Assembly (NCBI GenBank): GCA_947624685.1
Contig: CANQLJ010000018.1
Coordinates: 1-34,346, forward strand
Source: Candidatus Gastranaerophilales bacterium
GTDB lineage: Bacteria > Cyanobacteriota > Vampirovibrionia > Gastranaerophilales > Gastranaerophilaceae
Direction: 5' to 3'
Length of the DNA: 34,346 bases
The notes under the pieces were generated by a model, which had not been told where the DNA came from, made no database searches, and saw only the letters and a program-made list of their open reading frames with translations. The position numbers and the translations under genes are program-made. Of the stretch, positions 16,463 through 24,514 are shown one piece after another. The stretch's first letter is position 1. The number at the start of each line of letters is the position of its first letter.

Positions 16463-17449
16463 TTATTTTAAAATGTTAATTATGTCCACTATTTCACTAT
16501 TTAAAAAATTGTTTCGGCTTAAATCATTTTCTATTGTTTGTTTCAAATTTAAAGCAAACTTGGCCTTTTTAAATTCTCCAAAACCATACTTTTTATATAT
16601 GTTTTCAAGATTAGATACCATTGACAATGAATCGTTAAAATCGTCGATATTACAGTTATAATCGTTTTTGTGAGAATTATTTATCGTTTTTAAAAGTATA
16701 TCTTTTGGAATTAAATCTTCAAATTCCCCGCAATTTAATAAATATAGTTTGTCTATATCTCTTAATTTTGCTTCTATCGCTTCTTTTACGTTGATTCCGT
16801 CTCTATCTAAAAGAATAAAAAAAGGGATTTTTGTATATTCAACCATTTTATAAAACTTCTTTGCGACTTGGTTTTTGCCCCCTGCAGCAAGAAGATAAAA
16901 CCCCAATTTATTTATGTCGAAATTAAAAAGCTTAAAAATTGTCTCAATCAGCGTAAATTCCGTCTGTCCTTCACATAGAATTATCTTTTCAATGGGATAT
17001 AAAAGAGAATATTTGTTTCTCAGTTCATAAATATCTAAAACATCGTCATTTTTAAGATTTTCGACTAATTTTTTAAACCAAATTACGTTTTTGGGTGTTG
17101 TTTTTGTTACATCAATCATATCAGCCATTGCACAATAATTGATTCGATTAGATAGGTATTGATAACTATCTTCATTTTTATAAAAATATTTTTTCTCAAG
17201 TTCAAGCAATATTTGTGCTATTTTTTGATTCAGCTCAAAGTCATTTTCTTTTAATAGAGTATTATTTATTATATCAATTGCAACAAGAGCCTTGTTTTCG
17301 CGCGCAATCGGATTAATCGGGTCAGCTATAAGATATTTATTAATTATATCATTAAAAACTCTTTCATAGCGCACATTTGCGCTTTCAAATCGAGTGAGCC
17401 TATCTATAATTACACTAAAATACTCTTTTTCAATTATTTTATATTTCAT
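16463..17449 (-). CDS. Stand-alone OLD-type TOPRIM domain protein
   Basis: 328-residue protein. An N-terminal helical half of about 160 residues that I do not recognise is followed by a TOPRIM-like domain: IILCEGQTEFTLIETIF supplies the catalytic Glu, LLAAGGKNQVAKKF is the second strand-turn, and FFILLDRDGIN gives the DxD metal pair, followed by YLLNCGEFEDLIP. This order matches the TOPRIM of OLD-family nucleases (COG3593), but the ABC ATPase that normally precedes it is missing and no ATPase gene is adjacent. A role in DNA or RNA cleavage, possibly defence or repair, is inference. The ATG at 17449 is chosen over a TTG at 17464 because a TATTTT box six bases upstream, with TTGCTA 17 bases before that, suggests a leaderless start. 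Divergent from adhE. Confidence 0.7.
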   Translation of the reverse strand: MKYKIIEKEYFSVIIDRLTRFESANVRYERVFNDIINKYLIADPINPIARENKALVAIDIINNTLLKENDFELNQKIAQILLELEKKYFYKNEDSYQYLSNRINYCAMADMIDVTKTTPKNVIWFKKLVENLKNDDVLDIYELRNKYSLLYPIEKIILCEGQTEFTLIETIFKLFNFDINKLGFYLLAAGGKNQVAKKFYKMVEYTKIPFFILLDRDGINVKEAIEAKLRDIDKLYLLNCGEFEDLIPKDILLKTINNSHKNDYNCNIDDFNDSLSMVSNLENIYKKYGFGEFKKAKFALNLKQTIENDLSRNNFLNSEIVDIINILK

Positions 17450-17529
17450 ATTTTGAAAATACAATATTCAAGGTAATTTAGCAAGTCTCATCCAAAACAT
17501 AACCAAATAAAATAAATTTAAGTGTACGA

Positions 17530-17558
17530 TTGACATTTGTTAATTAAAAGTGTAAAAT
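17530..17558 (+). promoter_or_regulatory. adhE: adhE promoter
   Basis: A perfect TTGACA (17530-17535), 17-base spacer and TAAAAT (17553-17558) form the best sigma-70 promoter in the window. TTAATTAA occurs at 17540-17547 inside the spacer and again at 17563-17570 after the -10 box. A single Rex-like half-site TTGTTAA (17537-17543) is present without a matching second half. Confidence 0.75.
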
Positions 17559-17579
17559 GAAATTAATTAAATAGAGATT

Positions 17580-17593
17580 TTTATCACGATAAA
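17580..17593 (+). promoter_or_regulatory. 14-bp palindrome touching the adhE ribosome binding site
   Basis: TTTATC-AC-GATAAA is a perfect inverted repeat with a two-base centre. Its last bases are shared with the AAAGGAG ribosome binding site of adhE. It could be an operator for Rex or another regulator, but it does not match the published Rex consensus that I know (TTGTGAAnnnnTTCACAA). Confidence 0.35.
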
Positions 17594-17604
17594 GGAGATA
17601 TAAA

Positions 17605-20250
17605 ATGGCAGCAACCGAAGAAATGAAAGACAATGGAGTTATTAGCTCGCCCGAACAATTGGACGAATTAATCGACAGAGTTGTTGAAGCTCAAAAAATT
17701 TATGCTACTTTTTCGCAAGAACAAGTGGATAAAATCTTTAAAGCAGCGGCAACGGCAGCAGATAAAGCACGAATCCCTCTTGCTCAAATGGCAAGACAAG
17801 AAACGGGGATGGGCGTTGTGGAAGATAAAATAATCAAAAACCACTATGCAAGCGAATATATTTACAATAAACACAAAAACACTAAAACCTGCGGCGTAAT
17901 TGAAGAAGATAAAGCAAACGGAATAAAAGTCGTTGCCGAACCTTTGGGAGTTTTGGCAGGCGTTGTTCCGACAACAAACCCGACATCGACCGCTATATTT
18001 AAATCATTAATTTCTCTTAAAACAAGAAACGGAATAATCTTCTCCCCGCACCCCAGAGCTAAAAAATCAACAATAGAAGCTGCTCGAATCGTTCTTGAAG
18101 CAGCAGTTAAAGCGGGCGCTCCAAAAGATATCATCGGCTGGATTGAAGTTGACCCTAACGCAGAACCCTCACTAGCTATGGAATTATCGGGCCAATTGAT
18201 GAAACATTCTAAAATTTCTTGTATTTTAGCTACAGGCGGCCCCGGAATGGTAAAAGCCGCTTATTCATCAGGCAACCCCGCTCTTGGTGTCGGCCCCGGT
18301 AATACCGCTGTTGTAATAGATGAAACAGCTGACATTAAAACGGCCGTTTCATCGATATTAATGTCAAAAACATTCGATAACGGCATGATTTGCGCTTCCG
18401 AACAATCGGTAATCATTGTAGATAGTATCTATGAAGAAGTTAAAAAAGAATTTGCATACCGTGGCGCTCATATAATGAACAAAGACGAAATGCAAAAACT
18501 TGTTGATTTTGAATTTATTGATCCGGTTAGAAAAACCGCTCATCCTAAAATCGTAGGACAAAGTGCCCATGATATAGCTAAAATGGCAGGTTTTGACGTT
18601 AATATTAATGCAAAAGTCTTAATCGGCGAAAGACCCGAAGTTAATTGGGAAGATCCTTTCTCAAGAGAAAAATTATCCCCAATCTTAGCTATGTATAAAG
18701 CATCTGATTTTGAAGATGCGACTGAAAAAGCGTATTATCTCGTTTCACGAGGCGGCGCAGGCCACACAAGCGTTTTATATACGGATGAAAGAAAAAAAGA
18801 AAGAATTGAAGCCTATGCAAAGAAAATGCCCGCATGCCGTGTATTAATTAACCAACCTTCAAGCCAAGGCGGGATTGGCGACCTTTATAACTTCCGTTTA
18901 GAACCGTCATTGACATTAGGCTGCGGTTCATGGGGCAAAAACTCGGTATCTGATAACGTTGGAGTCAGAGACTTACTTAACTATAAAAAAGTTGTTGAAA
19001 GGAGAGAAAACATGCTTTGGTTCAAAGTTCCTCAAAAAGTTTATTTCAAACGTGGTGCAACTGATTTAGCTTTAAGAGAATTAACTGGCAGAAAAAAAGC
19101 ATTCATCGTTACGGATAGATTTTTGTTCAATTCGGGCGCTTGTGATCAAGTTACAAAAACATTGGATGAAATAGGTATTGACCACGAAGTATTCTTTGAT
19201 GTTAAACCCGATCCTACATTATCCACTATCGAAGAAGCTTTTGCAATAATGAAACCTTTTGAACCGGATGTTATCATTGCTCTTGGGGGCGGTTCTCCGA
19301 TGGATGCAGCTAAAATCTTATGGCTTAAATATGAACAACCCGATACTGTCTTTGAAGATATTGCAATGCGCTTTATGGATATAAGAAAAAGAATCTGCCA
19401 ATTGCCCGAATTAGGTAAAAAAGCTCTGATGGTAGCAATTCCCACGACATCAGGAACAGGATCTGAAGTAACACCATTTTCAATTATCACCGATGATAAA
19501 ACAGGCGTTAAATACGCTATCGCTGATTATGCGCTAACTCCTAATATGGCAATAGTTGACCCTAACTTTGTTGACGGTATGCCAAAAGGTTTAACTTCCG
19601 CTTCAGGTATTGACGCTCTGGTTCACGCAATAGAAGCTTATGTATCTTGTATGGCAACTAATTTTACAAATTCAAATGCTCTTGAAGCTTGTAAATTGGT
19701 GTTTAAATATCTTCCCCGTTCATATAAAGATGGGGCAAATGATCCTATAGCAAGAGAAAAAATGCACTACGCTGCAACAATTGCCGCTATGGCTTTTGCA
19801 AATTCATTCTTGGGCTTATGCCACTCAATGGCTCATAAATTAGGAGCAATGTTCCATATTCCGCATGGCGTTGCAAACGCATTGTTAATTCGCCAGGTTA
19901 TGAAATATAACGCAACGGATTGCCCTAAAAAACAAGCAACCTTCCCGCAATATAAATACCCTTGCGCTATTGAAAGATACGCTCAAATAGCGGATGAATT
20001 AAAAATTTCAGGTAAAACAAACGAAGAAAAAACCCAAAACCTCATAAAAGCAATAGATGAGCTTATGAAAGAAGTTGAATTACCTAATTCTATTAAAGAT
20101 TTTGGAGTATCCGAGCAAGACTTCTATGCAAAACTTGATGATATGGTAGTTTTGGCGTTTGATGATCAATGTACGGGAGCAAACCCGGTTTATCCTATAA
20201 TGGAAGATATGAAGCAAATGTATATTGATGCATTTAACGGTGTTTATTAA
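17605..20250 (+). CDS. adhE: Bifunctional aldehyde-alcohol dehydrogenase
   Basis: 881-residue fusion that reduces acetyl-CoA to acetaldehyde and then ethanol, regenerating two NAD+. The N-terminal aldehyde dehydrogenase half (about 1-445) shows VVPTTNPTSTAIFK, ATGGPGMVKAAYSSGNPALGVGPGN, and the catalytic Cys263 in FDNGMICASEQS. A linker with VVERRENMLWFKVPQKVYF leads into the iron-type alcohol dehydrogenase half (about 455-881), with ALGGGSPMDAAK, IPTTSGTGSEVTPFSII, and the iron ligands in GIDALVHAIEAYVS, HSMAHKLGAMFHIPHGVANA. Length and order match E. coli AdhE, which forms spirosomes. Start supported by AAAGGAG. Followed by a strong terminator, then rex, whose product senses NADH/NAD+ and is the likely regulator. 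Confidence 0.98.
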   Translation: MAATEEMKDNGVISSPEQLDELIDRVVEAQKIYATFSQEQVDKIFKAAATAADKARIPLAQMARQETGMGVVEDKIIKNHYASEYIYNKHKNTKTCGVIEEDKANGIKVVAEPLGVLAGVVPTTNPTSTAIFKSLISLKTRNGIIFSPHPRAKKSTIEAARIVLEAAVKAGAPKDIIGWIEVDPNAEPSLAMELSGQLMKHSKISCILATGGPGMVKAAYSSGNPALGVGPGNTAVVIDETADIKTAVSSILMSKTFDNGMICASEQSVIIVDSIYEEVKKEFAYRGAHIMNKDEMQKLVDFEFIDPVRKTAHPKIVGQSAHDIAKMAGFDVNINAKVLIGERPEVNWEDPFSREKLSPILAMYKASDFEDATEKAYYLVSRGGAGHTSVLYTDERKKERIEAYAKKMPACRVLINQPSSQGGIGDLYNFRLEPSLTLGCGSWGKNSVSDNVGVRDLLNYKKVVERRENMLWFKVPQKVYFKRGATDLALRELTGRKKAFIVTDRFLFNSGACDQVTKTLDEIGIDHEVFFDVKPDPTLSTIEEAFAIMKPFEPDVIIALGGGSPMDAAKILWLKYEQPDTVFEDIAMRFMDIRKRICQLPELGKKALMVAIPTTSGTGSEVTPFSIITDDKTGVKYAIADYALTPNMAIVDPNFVDGMPKGLTSASGIDALVHAIEAYVSCMATNFTNSNALEACKLVFKYLPRSYKDGANDPIAREKMHYAATIAAMAFANSFLGLCHSMAHKLGAMFHIPHGVANALLIRQVMKYNATDCPKKQATFPQYKYPCAIERYAQIADELKISGKTNEEKTQNLIKAIDELMKEVELPNSIKDFGVSEQDFYAKLDDMVVLAFDDQCTGANPVYPIMEDMKQMYIDAFNGVY

Positions 20251-20260
20251 TAAACAATAA

Positions 20261-20290
20261 AAAAGGGCTGCAAAGTGATGCAGCCCTTTT
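20261..20290 (+). terminator. Intrinsic terminator between adhE and rex
   Basis: AAAAGGGCTGCA (20261-20272) and TGCAGCCCTTTT (20279-20290) form a perfect 12-bp stem around AAGTGA. It starts 10 bases after the adhE stop; rex begins 19 bases after it ends. The symmetrical A/T flanks allow function in both directions, though only the plus strand has a gene to end here. Confidence 0.9.
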
Positions 20291-20309
20291 GATTTTTAAG
20301 GATTTATCC

Positions 20310-20933
20310 ATGAAAGACACTCTCACTCAAAGAACAATTAACCGTTTAACCCAATATCACACAATTTTAAGAGATTATAAAAAGAAAAATATCCGATTTA
20401 TCACATCCAATCAAATCTCAAGTTTTTTAAAAATTGACGAAACCCAAGTCAGAAAAGATTTAAAGCTGATTAACTGCAAAGGAAAATGCAAAGTCGGCTA
20501 TGACGTAATTGAGCTAAAAGACACAATTGAGACCGTCTTGGATTATAAAACAGTAAAGAGAGCTTTTGTAATTGGCGCAGGAAATCTCGGTGTTGCCTTA
20601 TCAAAATATTCTAAATTCAGTGAATTCGGGCTCGATATTGTGGCGCTTTTTGATACGGATGAAGCTAAAATCGGCACTCAAATAAATTCCAAACCCGTGT
20701 ATCACTTGGATAAACTCTCTGAATTAATCAAACAAACCGGCGTTAATATAGCCATTTTAACTATCCCCAACAAAGTCGCCCAAAGCGTGTGCGACAAAAT
20801 CACATCATGCGGGATAAAATATATCTGGAATTTTGCCCCCACAATATTGAGCGTCAAAGACGGCGTTGAAATATGGAATGAAAATTTGATTGCGAGCTTT
20901 TTAAAATTTTGCGCTATATCAAAAATTAAATAA
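20310..20933 (+). CDS. rex: Redox-sensing transcriptional repressor Rex
   Basis: 207-residue repressor that binds DNA at low NADH/NAD+ and lets go when NADH rises, controlling fermentation genes. The N-terminal winged helix shows FITSNQISSFLKIDETQVRKDLKL (about 31-54), and the Rossmann domain has FVIGAGNLGVALSKY (about 87-101) with FDTDEAKIG and a C-terminal IWNFAPTILSV. The usual Gly-rich wing after the recognition helix is here CKGKCKVGYD. The start is the ATG at 20310 with AAGGA eight bases upstream; a TTG at 20289 lies inside the terminator stem and is rejected. Position after adhE fits its role. No room for a normal promoter exists between the terminator and the gene. Confidence 0.95.
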   Translation: MKDTLTQRTINRLTQYHTILRDYKKKNIRFITSNQISSFLKIDETQVRKDLKLINCKGKCKVGYDVIELKDTIETVLDYKTVKRAFVIGAGNLGVALSKYSKFSEFGLDIVALFDTDEAKIGTQINSKPVYHLDKLSELIKQTGVNIAILTIPNKVAQSVCDKITSCGIKYIWNFAPTILSVKDGVEIWNENLIASFLKFCAISKIK

Positions 20934-20941
20934 AAAAATTA

Positions 20942-21080
20942 TTGCATTGAATTTTTTTTGTAATATTATAAAAAAACGACCGGAACTATTTAATTTACAA
21001 TATTTTAGTAAAATTAAATTTTTAAAAAAGTCTTGTATCGTTAGTAAATCTTAAAGCCCCGTTATTTGGGGCTTTTTTTT
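20942..21080 (+). ncRNA. Candidate small RNA or long rex 3' UTR
   Basis: Nine bases after the rex stop there is TTGCAT (20942-20947), a 16-base spacer and TATTAT (20964-20969), and about 105 bases later a strong terminator (21053-21080). No reading frame lies between. The interior can form a hairpin near TAATTTAC (about 20991) and GTAAAATTA (about 21008). An independent small RNA of about 105 nt is possible; a simple 3' UTR is the alternative. Confidence 0.3.
21053..21080 (+). terminator. Intrinsic terminator downstream of rex
   Basis: AAAGCCCC (21053-21060) pairs with GGGGCTTT (21068-21075) around a 7-base loop, and the T-run continues to 21080. Works in the plus direction; the minus strand lacks a T-run, so it does not clearly end the convergent glycosyltransferase gene. 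Confidence 0.9.
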
Positions 21081-21107
21081 ATAAATAAGAGTTTTTATTT
21101 ATATTTT

Positions 21108-22787
21108 TTACTTCCTTTGATAGCTAAATATCATCCAAGAGCCGATTCTATTCTGTTCGCTAAAATAGAGTCTTTTATCTAAATTTGCGCTATTAATTAT
21201 AATCGCGCTTAAATATCCCATTACGATATGGGGTGCAAGGGTTTTAAGCAAAAGGAAATGTTTAACGTCGTTAATGTCGCTGAAAGATAAAAATCTGTCT
21301 TCTTTAATTATTATTGTAAAGTGTTGACCCTTTTTGAGGCTGTTTATTTTTGAGTTATAGAGTTTTTTTATGTTATCTTTAGATGTGTTATTAGTTATAT
21401 ATTTATATAAATAATCATATTTTTCATCCGGATTCATTTTCTCTAAATCATCATCAAAAATCAATTCGGCGCTTGTTTTCCAGTTTTTTTGAGTGAACAA
21501 TTTGTCACCGTCTATACCAAATGTTTCTTGATTTTTTATGTATTTTAAAAAGTGCTTATCTCCATACGGAGCATAGATTATACCGTTGTCATAGCCGCTT
21601 TTTGTTATGTAGTTTGCGATGCAATAAAGAGAATTTGGGTTTGGGTTTTTGTTGTTTGAGATTGTTTTTTTATAAATATTTAAGTTATTGTTGATGACAA
21701 AGGCCGATATTACTATAATAAAAGCCAAACACAGGAATTTTCTTAAAAGAAATATGCTATAAATAAAACAAATTATCATCAATATGGAAATAATCATAAA
21801 ATAGCTGTTGTTGTCGCATAATTTAATCAATTTAAAATAATTTGAACCTAAATATAATAAACCATACAAAATCGTTGTGCCGAAAAGAAAAACGCCTTTT
21901 TTGTTCTTTTGGACAATAAAATATATTAAATAACTGACAAGGAACACAAATATCAAAATTGCAATATTTATGTCATTTGTAAAAACCGTTTTTGATATGA
22001 AATATTTTTGGATATTGTTTGAAAAAAGCTCAAAAGCGTTTAACTTTGGGCTCCAGGCCCAAGGATCATTAAGAAGGGTGTTTTTTGAATAAAATATCTG
22101 AATTAATGTAAAAATCAATTGTGGCAAGTATAATAAAAAGAAATAAAAAAGATTTTTGAGGTAAATTTTATAAATAACGCTTTTTGAATAATATTGTATA
22201 AGAGTTAAAACAATAATACTTGATAATACTATAAATATCGCGCTTGTTTGGCTATAGAGGGCAAATAGGCTAAATATAAAAAATAATCGGATATTTTTAA
22301 TATCTGATTCTTCGGTTATTCTAAGGCCAAAATATAGTGAAATTAAGACAAAAACCATAGCTATTATATAAAACCTTGCAAGGATGGATTGTGCTATCAT
22401 CACTTGACTAAAAGCATAAAGTAAAATTAAAATAAGCCCTAAGGCGCGATTTTTTAAAGTTTTTCCGATGTAATAGAGGGGAATTATTGCAAAGACGCTT
22501 ATAAAAACGCTTAGATACTGTATTACAATATCGGATTTGCCAAAAATCTTCATCCAAAAATGAAGTAAAATGAAATACAAGGGCGGATGATAATCATTTG
22601 TAAGGAGGGTTTTTGTCAGCTGAATTAAATTTTGTTTTGCAATGTCATAAGAAAAAATCTCATCATACGTAAGGCCAAAATTGCTGTCAAGATAAGTTAT
22701 TCTTAGGATTAAGCCTAAAAGAAATATTAAAATAAATAAAAAAATCGAAAAATATTTTATAAGTTTTTTGTTATTAAAAAGCTTCAT
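21108..22787 (-). CDS. Membrane glycosyltransferase, GT39/ArnT-like
   Basis: 559-residue polytopic membrane protein of the GT-C fold (dolichyl-phosphate-mannose mannosyltransferase / ArnT-like). After the first membrane helix comes LTYDEIFSYDIA (about 37-48), where the Asp-Glu pair matches the catalytic acidic residue in the first periplasmic loop, then NDYHPPLYFILLHFWMKIFG, the family HPPLY-type motif. About 10-11 membrane segments fill residues 10-370; a soluble domain of about 190 residues ends the protein. It transfers a sugar from a polyprenyl-phosphate donor to a lipid, glycan or protein outside the membrane; the acceptor is unknown. The ATG has no Shine-Dalgarno. Confidence 0.82.
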   Translation of the reverse strand: MKLFNNKKLIKYFSIFLFILIFLLGLILRITYLDSNFGLTYDEIFSYDIAKQNLIQLTKTLLTNDYHPPLYFILLHFWMKIFGKSDIVIQYLSVFISVFAIIPLYYIGKTLKNRALGLILILLYAFSQVMIAQSILARFYIIAMVFVLISLYFGLRITEESDIKNIRLFFIFSLFALYSQTSAIFIVLSSIIVLTLIQYYSKSVIYKIYLKNLFYFFLLYLPQLIFTLIQIFYSKNTLLNDPWAWSPKLNAFELFSNNIQKYFISKTVFTNDINIAILIFVFLVSYLIYFIVQKNKKGVFLFGTTILYGLLYLGSNYFKLIKLCDNNSYFMIISILMIICFIYSIFLLRKFLCLAFIIVISAFVINNNLNIYKKTISNNKNPNPNSLYCIANYITKSGYDNGIIYAPYGDKHFLKYIKNQETFGIDGDKLFTQKNWKTSAELIFDDDLEKMNPDEKYDYLYKYITNNTSKDNIKKLYNSKINSLKKGQHFTIIIKEDRFLSFSDINDVKHFLLLKTLAPHIVMGYLSAIIINSANLDKRLYFSEQNRIGSWMIFSYQRK

Positions 22788-22848
22788 ATTTAATACTGTT
22801 TCAAAAATTCAAAAATAGCAAAAATTACATATATCTTAATAAAAATAA

Positions 22849-22867
22849 AACCGGAATATATCCGGTT
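22849..22867 (-). terminator. Intrinsic terminator between the rhodanese and glycosyltransferase genes
   Basis: AACCGGA/TCCGGTT (22849-22855 and 22861-22867) form a 7-bp stem with a 5-base loop. On the minus strand it is followed by TTATTTTTATT. It lies 115 bases after the rhodanese stop. The 194-base gap 22788-22981 also has a weak AACCTT/AAGGTT hairpin (22895-22918) and nothing else that I can identify. Confidence 0.7.
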
Positions 22868-22981
22868 ATTTTAATGAGTCTTATATTGCTAGTAAACCTT
22901 GCTTGATTTAATAAGGTTAAATACAATTGTATTATATTATTTATTAAGAAATATGAACATACATTATATAGTTTATTTTAA

Positions 22982-23389
22982 CTATTCGTTATCGGAAGTT
23001 TTAACGGTATCGAAGTCGAGCTTTTCCCATGCTCTGTATCCGCCCCTCAAAAGCATTGTGGGATAACCCTTATGGGCAATCATATAGCAGGCTTTCGGGG
23101 TCAATTTGCAAAGTTCACTATACCCATAGACGATATTAACCTTGTCTTTTTCAAGCATTTTTAGGTTTTCATCAAATTCTTCCATAGGTAAATGTATTGC
23201 ATAGGGTATATGGCCGTCAATATAGTCGTCATAGCGCCTTACATCAATTACATTAATTGCATTTATGTAATTTTTAATCAATTCATCAAGTTCAAAAGGT
23301 GTGATTGTAAAAGAAATTTGTTCCAAGAAAAATTCTTTTGCTTTTGAAGTGTTGAATGTGATTTTATCTTTTGAAATTTTTTCGTTCAT
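22982..23389 (-). CDS. Rhodanese-like domain protein lacking the usual catalytic Cys
   Basis: 135-residue single-domain rhodanese fold. Visible: VIDVRRYDDYIDGHIPYAIHLP (residues 47-68), which is the CH2A-type DVR...GHIxxAxxLP motif, and HKGYPTMLLRGGYRAWEK (about 106-123), the C-terminal G..V..L.GG..AW motif. At the active-site strand the sequence is NIVYGYSELC: the position that normally carries the sulfur-accepting Cys (VYC) is Gly89, with Cys94 five residues later. Sulfurtransferase activity is therefore doubtful; a binding or regulatory role is possible. The ATG has an AAGGAAA site. Lies downstream of the response regulator on the same strand. Confidence 0.85.
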   Translation of the reverse strand: MNEKISKDKITFNTSKAKEFFLEQISFTITPFELDELIKNYINAINVIDVRRYDDYIDGHIPYAIHLPMEEFDENLKMLEKDKVNIVYGYSELCKLTPKACYMIAHKGYPTMLLRGGYRAWEKLDFDTVKTSDNE

Positions 23390-23502
23390 TTATTTTTTCC
23401 TTTCTTTTTATAATATATCTAACCGACTGATAATGATAATATATCTGATTATTTTTAATATAATGCGATACGAATGGTAGTGATAATATATGATAAATTC
23501 AA

Positions 23503-24201
23503 CTATACAATTCCTTCTCGAATCGCTTTAACGGCAGCTTGAGTTCTATCATCCACAACGAGTTTTTGAATGATATTACATACGTGGGCTTTTGAGGTAT
23601 GTTCCGAAATATTCAGTTCGTTGGCTATTTGCTGATTAGATTTACCGTCTACCACAAGCTTTAAAACCTCATATTCCCGAGCAGTCAGATTTGCGTGCGT
23701 TGATTTAAAATTCATTCTGGACACTTGCATATTCGGTATAACGTTTGGATTTAATTCTCTTAAAATCTGAACAACCTTTTTATCAATCCACATAGCGCCC
23801 GATGAAACGGACTTTACAATCATATCAAGAAATTCAGAATTAATATCTTTTAAAATATAACCGTAAATTCCCATTTTCATTGCTTTATTTATAACATGTT
23901 CATTTATATGAGAAGTCAAAATGACAAATTTGACATTTGGTTTTTGCGAAGCTACCTTCTCGATTAAATCAAGACCGTTTATGTCGCCTAATTCTAAATC
24001 AAGAAGAACAACATCGGGGTTTTGAGCAAGAATCTTTGCGATTCCCTCTTTGCCGCTTGAAGCTTCGGCAACGACCACTACCCCTTTTGAATTTTCAAAA
24101 AGAGATTTTATTCCGCAGCGAAAAAGTTTATGGTCATCGACAAGCATCAATCGAACAGTCGCTTTTGCGTTTGTATTTGTTTCATTTATTGTATTTTCCA
24201 T
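23503..24201 (-). CDS. NarL/FixJ-type response regulator (orphan)
   Basis: 232-residue two-component response regulator. Receiver domain about 17-135 with the acidic pair DD (22-23), phospho-acceptor Asp68 in VVLLDLELGD, Thr in VILTSHI and Lys in GYILKD. The C-terminal LuxR-type helix-turn-helix reads LTAREYEVLKLVVDGKSNQQIANELNISEHTSKAHVCNII (split here over about residues 168-207). The start is the ATG at 24201, with GGGAG eight bases upstream; an extension to 24237 has no ribosome binding site. No histidine kinase gene is adjacent, so its partner is elsewhere. Targets unknown. Confidence 0.93.
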   Translation of the reverse strand: MENTINETNTNAKATVRLMLVDDHKLFRCGIKSLFENSKGVVVVAEASSGKEGIAKILAQNPDVVLLDLELGDINGLDLIEKVASQKPNVKFVILTSHINEHVINKAMKMGIYGYILKDINSEFLDMIVKSVSSGAMWIDKKVVQILRELNPNVIPNMQVSRMNFKSTHANLTAREYEVLKLVVDGKSNQQIANELNISEHTSKAHVCNIIQKLVVDDRTQAAVKAIREGIV

Positions 24202-24429
24202 TATATTACTCCCTATATTTACGTTATAAAATACCAATTTAATGCTTTAATTTCATCGTAGCTTTATAAAAAAGCTTGGTAATTATTTTATTTATTTAAA
24301 CTTGAATGTTTCTTTAAATCTTTGCCCTTGAAAATGAATTTTAAGGGTTGTGAAACGATTTTTGCCGTATAATTTTATTAAAAGACAGTTGACTTTTAAA
24401 GTTACATAATATACATTATCGTAACCACT

Positions 24430-24483
24430 CGATATGTCTTAATATCGTTTTTAAACCCCGATATTACAACAAATACGATATCG
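24430..24483. promoter_or_regulatory. Cluster of four CGATAT/ATATCG sites (operator candidate)
   Basis: CGATAT at 24430-24435, ATATCG at 24442-24447, CGATAT at 24459-24464, and the palindrome CGATATCG at 24476-24483. They form inverted pairs (CGATAT-6-ATATCG first) and end two bases before the -35 box of the downstream gene. The arrangement suggests a regulator binding cooperatively. Confidence 0.45.
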
Positions 24484-24485
24484 CT

Positions 24486-24514
24486 TTGCAAAATTAAAAA
24501 TAAAATCATATAAT
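24486..24514 (+). promoter_or_regulatory. Promoter placing the transcription start at the ATG of the FAD oxidoreductase
   Basis: TTGCAA (24486-24491), 17-base spacer, perfect TATAAT (24509-24514). The ATG at 24521 is six bases after the -10 box, where transcription normally begins, so the mRNA would be leaderless. No Shine-Dalgarno is present. Confidence 0.65.

Noticed and set aside
19146-19490. 114-codon open frame antisense to adhE
   Set aside because: It lies wholly inside adhE on the opposite strand, has no ribosome binding site, and its codon use mirrors the adhE frame. The same holds for the antisense frames at 17862-18134 and 6339-6641.
22895-22918. AACCTT/AAGGTT hairpin after the rhodanese gene
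   Set aside because: Only six pairs with a 12-base loop and no T-run; the AACCGGA hairpin nearby is the better terminator.
23410-23491. Three copies of ATAATATAT upstream of the rhodanese gene
   Set aside because: The motif is pure AT in AT-rich DNA, spacing is irregular, and it looks like scattered -10 boxes rather than an operator.
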